Assembly (NCBI GenBank): GCA_028751875.1
Contig: CM054145.1
Span: 2,336,476 to 2,400,475, forward strand
DNA: 64,000 nt
Direction of reading: 5' to 3'
Source: Rapana venosa
Taxonomy: Eukaryota > Mollusca > Gastropoda > Neogastropoda > Muricidae
Positions 56,440 to 64,000 of this stretch are shown here, piece after piece. How positions within the stretch are numbered: position 1 is the first letter of the stretch; each line of letters opens with the position of its first letter. A program made the position numbers and the translations under genes. The notes under the pieces were generated by a model. That model was not told the origin of the DNA and ran no database searches. It saw only the letters and a program-made list of their open reading frames with translations.

Positions 56440-57420
56440 AAAATAACCTCACCCCACCTCGCCTCTCCCATAGTCTAGTAGACTGTTAGGGCACCACTGA
56501 AGAGTTTTGCAACCGCTTCTTCCCCTCTTCACGGTTCTCAGCTTTTCGTAGTGTGTCGTTCCACTCGAGGCCAGTCCTCTCTCTGATGTTGTAGATCTTC
56601 CCATCGTTTTCTCTGTCTGCCTCTTCGTCTCCCTCCTTGTACTGTTCCCTGTAGGGCAGTCTTGGCCAGTCCAGATGTTCGTGTGACGTGCCTGTACCTC
56701 TTCAGGCTTTATGATTTTTGTTTTCACTGAAGTCAGGAGCTCTTCATATGGTCGTAGGACATTTTCAATTCAGGTTTTCACTTCCTCATTGGTTATGTGA
56801 TCTCTGTACAAGATGCTAGTTCATGAAAGCATCTCTCATCTTCATTGCCTGGCTCCTTTCAGTATCTGATGTTATAGTCCATGTTTCACATGTGTGCCCC
56901 CAAAAAAGAATTAACATGATCAGGAATACATCAGTCTGATGTTGGAGGTGATGGTGATGTTCATGTCGTTCCAGATGATCTTTAGTTTGGTCATTACAGC
57001 TGTGGTCTGGGCTATCCTGGAGAGAACTTAGGGTTTTGATCCTTCATCTGTTACTTTAGCTCCCAGATATTTAAAGCTATGTATGGTCTCGATTTTCTTG
57101 TCTATGGTAATGACGGTGCTGATGCCATTGACACTATTTGTCATCAGCTGGGTTTTCTCTGCGCTGCTCTGCATGCCATATGCTGAAGAGGCTTTATCGC
57201 GGTGATTTACCAAGTTGACTAGCTCTTGCTCTTCGCCAGCTAGGCCGTCAATGTCATCAACAAAACACAAGTTTGTAATTGTCCTGCCTCCAATGCTGAC
57301 TGTTCCTTCATCAACATGGTGTTTAGTGCATCAGCCATTATTCTCTCTAAGAAGGTGTTGAGGGTGGGGGAGAGCAGACGTAATATTCGCTACAAAGGCA
57401 GTGACAGTTGTTGTGAAGGA
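56440..57420 (-). pseudogene. RTE-type reverse transcriptase fragment
   Basis: The upstream part reads LSPTLNTFLERIMADALNTM (minus, about 57,370-57,310), then MCFVDDIDGLAGEEQELVNL with the catalytic DD pair and SAEKTQLMTN, then FKYLGAKVTDEGSKP (57,270-57,028). After a broken middle, 56,727-56,449 carries the C-terminal signature (RQTEKTMGRSTTSERGL, EKLRTVKRG). The layout matches RTE RT. Multiple frames are needed, so it is dead. It lies on the wrong side of the endonuclease piece for one intact element. Confidence 0.8.
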
Positions 57421-57822
57421 TGGTGGCTTCTGTCACCCCCTCACATTCTACAGCATTTCCTGAGTGCCTCCCCCCCATCCTGTATTCCACAGGAGGCCTG
57501 GTCTAGTGGTTAAAGTCATCATGTACACCATACTGAAGTCTCTGAATTGCCTCATCAGGACAGTGGCTGTCATGAGAGGAATGTGCTGCATGAAGACCTT
57601 GCATGGCCTGTATAGTCAGTCTCAGGACAGGTCAAAACGCCTGCATTACCATCAGTACATGAAACTGTACAGCACGCACAGGAGCAGTGCCCTGCAAGAA
57701 GACTGGCGGCCAGACAACGGAAGGTGTGCTGCAGCCACGCCTGCTGCAAGAGGTGCTTCCAGAGAGGAGGTGGCCTGACTCCACCCCAAGCAGCTTGCTG
57801 GCGACGTGCAGGACCTGCAGGG

Positions 57823-57853
<31 letters not shown>

Positions 57854-57960
57854 TCCATGGCAGAGACTGCACTGTGCTGCTGCCTGTCCAGCCGACCAAC
57901 ACAGAAAACAGTGCATGTGTCAGTATATTAGTAAAAACTGACCACTATGGTTGATCTATT
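57421..57960. other. unassigned region with (CTG)n microsatellite
   Basis: Contains CTGGTCTAGTGGTTAAAG at about 57,499-57,516, an A-box-like motif without a clear B box, and about ten CTG repeats at 57,823-57,853. The repeats give poly-Ala, poly-Ser, poly-Cys or poly-Leu frames on both strands. No gene recognised. Confidence 0.55.
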
Positions 57961-58029
57961 TTGTCATAGAGCTTAAAACTGGTATGTCTGTTGCTTGTTA
58001 TCCTGTTCTATTTCTTTTTTTGCTGCCGT

Positions 58030-58290
58030 ATTTCCTGTTACAGTCCATACCCAGGCTCAGGCTGCATCCTTGGGGTCAGAAGTTCACAGGGAGTTTCAGC
58101 GTTAGGTCGCCGTGGAGCCACCAGTCTGGGCATTGCGGGGTGGGGGTGGGGGGGGGAGGAGGTTGTACTGCAGCTGGGTCGCTTTTGCAGTGTTCAGTGG
58201 TGCCTGTTCTGAGCTAACGTGTGCAGGACACTACCTACTGACAATAATATCCTTGTCGCAGAGCCGTACTGAGGCATCCACCCGGGTAGC
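58030..58290 (-). mobile_element. fragment of the long SINE-like element
   Basis: The reverse complement aligns with 20,690-20,910: GGCTCTGCGACA, GGTGTCCTGCA-like, TTAGCTCAGAACAGGC, CACTGAACAC. No head is present. Confidence 0.65.
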
Positions 58291-58744
58291 CTGTTTTAGG
58301 ACAAAGTTTATTCTCTTGAAACTTTTCATTTTGTTTTTTTAAACATGAAGATGTTTGACCTAATACGGTAAAAATGTTAACACTGATAAAGATCGTAAAT
58401 TTAATTTGTATCAAAGCAATGAGTTCAAATCCTTGCTAAGTAGTAAAATAGTATCTTGAGTGTTGCTGATTATGATTTCAAGCCCCAAAGATCTAACTGT
58501 TCCTCCTGCGGGGATGCTGGGGGCTCTTTCAGTATACATCCACATCTTGTGGAAATTCTCTGCTAGAAATGTCCCCCTTTCTATCGCTTTCCTTGTTTCT
58601 GTCTTTTCTCTTACCTTTCTGTCATCTCTCTTATTTTCTGCCTTCCCAGTCTATTCAACTACCTTTTTTTTCAAGCAAATCTTTCAAATATTCTCTTGGT
58701 GTGTTTACACCGCTCATTTCAATTTCGATTTTCTCACCGCAGCC
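58291..58744. other. unassigned sequence
   Basis: AT-rich then C/T-rich sequence. No feature recognised. Confidence 0.4.
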
Positions 58745-59390
58745 ATAATTATATTTATGTCAAATCCTCAGGGTCTGAAGTCCTCAGGGAGACCATTGCT
58801 TTGGTGGTGTTCCATGGTGCCTGTTCCGAGTTAACCTATGCAGCTCACCACCTTCTTAACCCCCTTCTAATGACAGTCATAGCTCAGTTGCGGAGCCAGA
58901 CTGAGTGAGACATCTACCCAGGGAAGTAACGGACCATCTTCTTTGAACCTCAAACCCCGAAGACTTTGAATTTGACACAAACTCATCACAGGCACAGAAG
59001 TGTATGGGGAAACTGAAAGTGGGGTTATCATGAGACCAGAGCAACCAGGACCACTGAATCAGAGACAGTTTTCTTTTGTTGTATAATGATCAGTGAATAT
59101 GATGCTGCTGCTATAGGGATGTACTTTACGCTTTCTATCATATGTCTTGGTGCCAGCCAGGCCTAAGACATACAGACCTCTGCAGTGTTGGTCAGGTAAT
59201 TTGAGTAATATTCTCGATATCGCGTCCATGAAGTGGATGAAGCTCAACTATGTGGTCCCAGTCTTCCCAATGAGCCCACAGCACACTCACTCTGGATAGG
59301 AGCTGTCTGGAGTTTGAAAAAAATCCTTGTGACTCTTATGGGATTCAAACCTGTAACCCAAGGTGCTAACCACTGCACCGTGGTGGCTGT
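58745..59390 (-). mobile_element. long tRNA-headed SINE-like element, clean minus copy
   Basis: Head at the right: A box CGGTGCAGTGG (59,370-59,380, reverse) and B box GGTTTGAATCC (59,341-59,351, reverse). The body is collinear with 20,160-20,910, including TGTGTCAAA, CTCAGTCTGGCTCCGC and CAGGCACCATGG. This shows the roughly 0.65 kb body is one element and not a chance pile-up. Confidence 0.75.
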
Positions 59391-59908
59391 TTTAAAAAAA
59401 AAAATTTATTACATTTTTTCAGTGTTTTGTTCGGGCAACTAGGTGGTGAGATCATAAACATAGAGATAGGCACAACAGGATGCATGTCCATTGTGCAGTG
59501 TTATTTGCTGATATGACATTTTCTTATGTCCTGGTTTTGTATTCTATCCAAGGATATTGGTGTTGAAGTTGCTATGTTTTCCAGCTTGGGCACAATGGTA
59601 GACTTTGTCACTGTGAATGCTGTCTTTATTCTGACTTCCATCAGCAGGACATGTGACTAGCTGACTAAAAATTAATTGCATGTCTAGTTTTGGAATATTG
59701 GGAAGATATCTTGTAGAGTAATGCTGCATATTTCTGAAAAGTACTTTCAGTTTTCTAGAATAGGATTTTTTCTTTCAACAAAAAACAGTGAAATCTTTGA
59801 TAAAATGTGTACAGTTCTTAAAACCATTCATTTTCCAGAACATGATTTTTACATTGAATAAAAAAAGCCATTAAATGTCTAACAAAATGTTCTGATAATC
59901 TTTTACAG
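59391..59908. other. AT-rich intron-like sequence
   Basis: No repeat or gene recognised. It ends in TAATCTTTTACAG, a good acceptor for the next exon-like block. Confidence 0.45.
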
Positions 59909-59999
59909 AAGCTGCAGCAAAAGCTGCTGTGGTCACCTCACCAAGCCATTGAAGACACTCCGAATTCTCCAACAAGAAGAGCGCCCTTCATGACTGAAG
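59909..59999 (+). CDS. possible 91-base internal coding exon
   Basis: Bounded by TCTTTTACAG and ACTGAAG/GTAACA. One frame is open: KLQQKLLWSPHQAIEDTP, then NSPTRRAPFMTE. No family recognised. The splice sites and GC content against AT-rich flanks are the main support. Confidence 0.45.
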
Positions 60000-60164
60000 G
60001 TAACATCTGATTCATTTTCAAATGTCTGTGGTAGGCAGTTGTATTGTTGAACATTACTGGTCAAAGAGATATGACTGAGTTGACAGACTATCACCATTTC
60101 TGTCCTAAATTGATTTGAAAAAAAACGATGGTCTAGCAAAAGAAAGTGAAGATGATTGTAGTTT

Positions 60165-60635
60165 TGGGGCGGGACAGCCTAGTGGTTAGAGCACTGTGCC
60201 TGTGATCTGACAGCCCGGGATGGAACCACTACCAGCACTCCCGTTCAGGGGATCTTTCCTCTGCATTTTTATTTATTTATTTATTTTATTTTGAGGATAA
60301 TGGAATAGGCACTCGTGTTCTTTTTTTACATCAATTTCCTGTGTCTGCAGTTTGTCTTCTGTTTCCACCAGCACACAATAGCCTACTGTTTTGAAACGTG
60401 GAGCAGGTTTTAACATGCGCACAAGATGTTCTGCGTGCATTTGCACACGGACCTCGTTTTAAAGTCTCATCTGAAGGACTTCTGGGGGGAGTGGAGTCGG
60501 TACTGATGTTAACTCGGGAGGAAAAATCTCCTTGAACAAGATTTAAACCTGGGTCAGCAGATCACGAGTGTAATGCTGTGGCTGTCCTGTCCCCTGTCTG
60601 TCCTGTTTACATTAGTACCAGCTCCACTCCCCTTA
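60165..60635. mobile_element. SINE pieces with tRNA-like heads at both ends
   Basis: On the left a plus-strand head (CAGCCTAGTGG at 60,176-60,186, GGGATGGAACC at 60,217-60,227). On the right a minus-strand head (GGTTTAAATCTTG near 60,540-60,552 and GGACAGCCACAGC near 60,576). The body between (GCGCACAAGATGTTCTGC) is the one that belongs to the minus head, as in 50,255-50,392. Confidence 0.6.
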
Positions 60636-61355
60636 AAGTCCTTCAAGTCAAGTCAAGTCAAAAACACTTTATTCATCCCATGAAGGGCAATTACAATACT
60701 GACAGGCACATTGATACGTATAATTATCTCAAAAGACACAAGAAAACTACATTTCAAATTGTTATGAACATTCCAAGATAGCTTAAAAGATATACCCACA
60801 CACAAACCCAGGCACGCGCACACATGCACGGCGTATGAACGCACACATACACACACATACCCACACACGCCAATGTAGGAATACAATGTTAAAAAAAAAA
60901 TTGAATTAAAAAGCCCCAAATAAACAAAACAAAAAACAACAACATTGATTCGAAAAGACATATGAACTTATGTACACGTGCACGCTTGCGCACACTCACA
61001 CACGCACACACATGTGCACACCCATACACACTCACCAATATATGAACACAATTTTATAAAAACTATTGACTAGTAAACACACACACACACACCCGTACAC
61101 ACCATAATGACCATTGACTAGTAAAGACATAAACTTACACACACACACACACACACACACACAATTTAAAAATCATTTAAGCCAAAAGTAAAATACAGGA
61201 GTACTTATTTTCATGACCACACACCCACACCCACTTGACAATCAGGGAGGTATATCAGAGAATGTAAAACTGGTCAGTGCTGTTTTGAATTTAGAATTTG
61301 AATGACTACTGGAACAAAAGAATTTATTTTTCTATTTGTTTTACTCGAAAACGGC

Positions 61356-61698
61356 TTGGCCCAGGCCAAAAGCTGTGTCAGTTATTGATGTCAGCTAATT
61401 GCCAAGGCCTACATTAAAATGTTGTTATGTTTAAAATGTTGTGTTGAGATTGCCTTCAGCCATGACAAGCTCTTAACATAACAACCTGCCCTCTCCTTTA
61501 AAGGAGAAAAAATCCTCTGAAGACGGAGTATGGCTGCCTATGTGGCGAGGTACTTGAAAATAGTCATACACACTAACTTCTCACCCGGTGTACTTCCTAT
61601 CTCACAGGGATTCCCAGGTGGGATGATGAGTGAGTCAGAGTGCATGTTCTGGGTGACCCCCAGGGTGTAAAGCTGGGGAACGCACAACAACAACAACA
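61356..61698 (+). mobile_element. 343-bp SINE with (CAA)n tail and 13-bp target-site duplication
   Basis: ACTCGAAAACGGC occurs at 61,343-61,355 and 61,699-61,711, exactly flanking the insert. The insert holds CTGCCTATGTGGCGAGGTAC, TCATACACACTAACTTCTCA and ends GGAACGCACAACAACAACAA. The GGAGTATGGCTGCCTA core is one I associate with gastropod SINEs from memory. No tRNA boxes are obvious. Confidence 0.85.
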
Positions 61699-61972
61699 AC
61701 TCGAAAACGGCGTCCTGAAGGCAACAACTGAAATTCCGAAGACATAGCATGGGAAAGATCAGCCAAGATGGCAGTCGCTTTGTGCACAAGCAACTGATCG
61801 CAGTACAACTTGAGATCTCTTTGTTCTTCTCCAATTATTTTTGAGCAGATTCTAACAATTCTCCAAAGACTTCTTGTTTTTAACACAAAGGTTGTTGTAC
61901 CAACAGATGAAAGCAAAACTTACAACACTCTCTATGTAGGACTTGTAGAACAAAGAAAGAATCTTTTTGTCA

Positions 61973-62548
61973 TCAAAAAATGAGTTCAGCTTCCTTTTTG
62001 ACAATAGCGTCAGCGTTAGCATCCCAGTTTAATTTGTCATCAAAAATAGTTCCCAGATACTTGTACTTCGAAACGTTTTGAACTTCTTGACTATAGATGG
62101 TAACATGCTCAGAATTGTGACCTGATCTTCTGAAATCGATAGGAAGATCTTTAGTTTTAGAAACATTTAGCTCCAGATATGCCTCATCACACCAACTGAC
62201 AAAATCGGTGAGGGCTGGACCATGGTTTTGGATAGATCCAGATAAGAAAGACAAAAGAGCACCTTCATCGGCAAATTTTACAAGAAAGGAAATTTCATAG
62301 CTGCTTCTGTAATCATCTGTGTATAGAATGTACAGAAGTGGCGAGAGAACGCATCCCTGTGGAGAACCAGTGCAGGTAAATCTAACCGATGAAGATATTT
62401 TATTGGCAAAAACGTGCTGTGGTCTGTTAGTTAAAAATTCAATCAGCCAACAAACAAGTTCATAGTATACTTCAAATTTTGAAAGTATTTTGTGAACAAG
62501 AACATGAAGCTGCATTGTATTGAAAGCTGAACTAAAGTCAGCAAACAA
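61973..62548 (-). pseudogene. reverse transcriptase palm/thumb, LINE copy 3
   Basis: 191 residues: FADFSSAFNTMQLHVLV, TGSPQGCVLSPLLYILYTDD, LVKFADEGALLSFL, LNVSKTKDLPIDFRRSG, YKYLGTIFDDKLNWD. The catalytic pair FADD of copy 1 reads FADE here, an inactivating change. A deletion at about 61,990 removes the VYFLRKL region and shifts the frame. The C-terminal piece lies at 61,916-61,635. Confidence 0.85.
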
Positions 62549-62618
62549 TATTCTGGCATGAGTCAGGTGCTTCTAAGTGGTTGTACAACTTGTTCAAATT
62601 GAACTGTTTGGCATCTTC

Positions 62619-63000
62619 AATGGGACTGTAAACCGAAAAGTTGCAGAAAGGCATTTCTGTAGCAAAGGAAAACGTGTGTGTTTGACTGAAAAATAAATTG
62701 GTCTCAAGTTTGCTGGAAAGTGGCCTCATATAAGCCATTTTGACTTGAATGTGTGCGCATCCATTCTGTGTTGTCGTCACTGGGGCCTTTAGACAAATAT
62801 ACTGAAGCAATGTAGAGATTTGTTATGAATGATTGTCCAGTTTTCCACATGCTGTGCAGGAGTAGAGATTTGGGATTTGTGCTGGTGAAGTACACACATT
62901 GTGTTCTGTTTGTGTATGTATATCAATCTTTTAGATTTGTCATAATTTTGTTCTGTTTGTTTATAAATGTATATCTTTGTTTATCTTTTAATATTTTCAG
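62619..63000. other. unassigned AT-rich sequence
   Basis: No repeat recognised. It ends in TTTTAATATTTTCAG, an acceptor-like signal. Confidence 0.4.
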
Positions 63001-63146
63001 AGATAAGTCAGGGATGATAATCATTTACGAGAGTCAAGCCTCCCTGTTTCTAGTGACGGCCCTGATATGGCCCCTGGTCGGCATGGCTGTGAACAAAAGA
63101 TTGGATTGGTTAATCACATGCACAAACTGTCAGTGGAGTACTTGAT
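63001..63146 (+). CDS. weak candidate terminal exon
   Basis: After the acceptor-like site a frame reads DKSGMIIIYESQASLFLVTA, then WPLVGMAVNKRLDWLITC, with TGA at 63,143-63,145. No homology recognised, and it may be non-coding. Confidence 0.2.
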
Positions 63147-63344
63147 AACTGGCTGGAGGCAATAGGCAAAATGGGTTGTCACAAAATCAGCTATTCCACT
63201 GCAGTATCTTTATGGAGTAGGTTTGAATCATTGTGGAGATAAAAAGAGTATGGAAATGCAGTGTGTGTACAGAGTAGTATACATTAGCAGGATTTGGGGG
63301 AACGTAAAAATGGAAGATTTAATTGAGATTTTGTTATTGTTCCT

Positions 63345-63705
63345 CAGCCAGAGCTCTGAGCTTCCCCAGTTGTGAGATTTTTGCACATGTGACCGTGTTT
63401 CCCGCCAGTAAGGTAGCCAGCCACATGCTGACGTTGGGGATACAGTTGGGAATTTGATCTGGCGATGTTGCCAGGACAGTCCGGAGGTACCTCCATGCTG
63501 TTTCCAATTTTCAACTGTCTTGAGTTCTTTTGACCTGCACAAGTTCAGAAGCTTATGGGTCTGACTGGCTCCTCCGAAAGGCTTGACACTCAGTTTGATT
63601 TTCCTGTCAACCTGGGAAGAAAGGGCAAGGCTGGGAATCGAACCCAGAACTTCACGATGTACTTGTGAGCAGGCGATTGTCTAAACCACCCTGCCACCCT
63701 CCTTT
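63345..63705 (-). mobile_element. tRNA-headed SINE, stand-alone copy of the family embedded in the array
   Basis: Minus strand: A box TGGCAGGGTGG (63,686-63,696) and B box GGTTCGATTCC (63,634-63,644). The body ends GAGCTCTGGCTGAGG. It shows that the sequence following module A (13,150) and the end of module E plus F (31,895-32,140) derive from this SINE family. Confidence 0.8.
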
Positions 63706-63749
63706 ATGCAAGAATAAAACATTTAGCTCCTGACAGTTTCTGCCATCTT

Positions 63750-63812
63750 GTGTGTGTGTGTGTGTGCGTGCGTGCGTGTGTGCATGTATGGGGGAGTGTG
63801 TTTGTGTGTATG
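63750..63812. repeat. GT microsatellite
   Basis: TGTGTGTGTGTGTGTGCGTGCGTGCGTGTG, cited only as a GT tract with GC interruptions; continues to about 63,812. Confidence 0.85.
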
Positions 63813-63950
63813 AGTACACAAATGCCATTTTGGTTCATTCTTTAGTTTTAAGTGCAAAAATTTGAATTGAAAGATTTGTTGCCTTCAAGATCTGGTCATG
63901 GTGTATGATAGACATTTTTAAATCCTGTTTATTTTTTGGTTTATTCACAG

Positions 63951-64000
63951 GTTTGGTGTTCCAAAACAGCTAAAGACATTGCAGAGAAACCTCAGGAGGT
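63951..64000 (+). CDS. possible exon start at the window edge
   Basis: Follows GGTTTATTCACAG. The frame reads FGVPKQLKTLQRNLRR and is open to the window end. Too short to identify. Confidence 0.3.

Larger units (their letters stand above)
60640..62618 (-). mobile_element. non-LTR retrotransposon, copy 3 (complete 3' UTR, nested SINE)
   Basis: Same family as 19,625. The 3' tail CAAGTCAAGTCAAGTC is at about 60,645, the uninterrupted AC-rich 3' UTR runs to about 61,290, and the RT runs leftward from 62,618. A SINE occupies 61,356-61,698. It is 5'-truncated near 62,618 after a region coding YNHLEA. Confidence 0.85.

Noticed and set aside
57570..57954. Poly-Ala, poly-Ser and poly-Cys frames around 57,830
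   Set aside because: Created by a (CTG)n microsatellite on both strands. No flanking domain.

Overview
This window looks like a repeat-rich animal genome, not a bacterial one. It has GT-AG splice-like signals, tRNA-headed SINEs, several non-LTR retrotransposons and long AC/GT microsatellites. The repeat types resemble those I know from marine gastropod molluscs, but that assignment rests on memory and is low confidence. No complete conventional host gene is visible.

Sequence quality is uneven. Positions 1 to about 11,730 and about 34,125 to 49,600 are full of stretched homopolymers and single-base smears. The same repeats occur clean elsewhere in the window, so most of this looks technical (unpolished or low-coverage assembly). 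Open frames inside those blocks (poly-Phe, poly-Lys, poly-Pro) are not genes and are not annotated. A 500-N gap lies at 29,269-29,768.

The main structure, from about 280 to 47,790, is a tandem higher-order repeat. One unit is about 6-7 kb and has a fixed order of modules, which I call A, B, C, D, E, F, G, H, I, J, H', I'. Modules A, B, C, D, E and G each hold a different short tandem repeat built from one related core (GGACTTC plus TCATCAC). Each module period is distinct: 20, 58, about 43, 17, 53 and 17 bp. In the clean copies most are bracketed by an acceptor-like pyrimidine-AG and a donor-like AAG/GT, with a shared TTTTGAGATAAT-type motif 35-42 bases before the exon-like start. I see partial or complete units at about 280-4,970, 6,400-8,730, 12,795-18,590, 18,790-26,815 (disrupted), 29,769-35,280, 36,085-44,600 and 45,180-47,790. 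Between modules are old SINE fragments copied along with the unit.

Younger insertions cut the array. There are three copies of one non-LTR element on the minus strand with a long AC-rich 3' UTR (19,625-22,600; 24,335-26,735; and a noisy one at 48,965-49,560), CR1/L2-like elements (4,975-6,395; 24,877-25,821; 40,075-41,365; 47,795-48,090), a long tRNA-headed SINE, a 5'-truncated RNase H-type retrotransposon (27,696-28,656) and a candidate piggyBac-like left end at a TTAA (26,814).

From 49,600 to 64,000 the sequence is clean, non-array DNA. It holds more retrotransposon debris: CR1/L2-like 51,113-53,203; a LINE C-terminus 53,760-54,130; RTE-type endonuclease 55,030-55,576; RTE-type reverse transcriptase 56,440-57,420; and a LINE at 60,640-62,618. 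It also holds SINEs and a few exon-like coding pieces (49,581-49,743, 49,812-50,128, 54,815-54,946, 59,909-59,999, 63,951-64,000) that could belong to one plus-strand host gene of unknown function.
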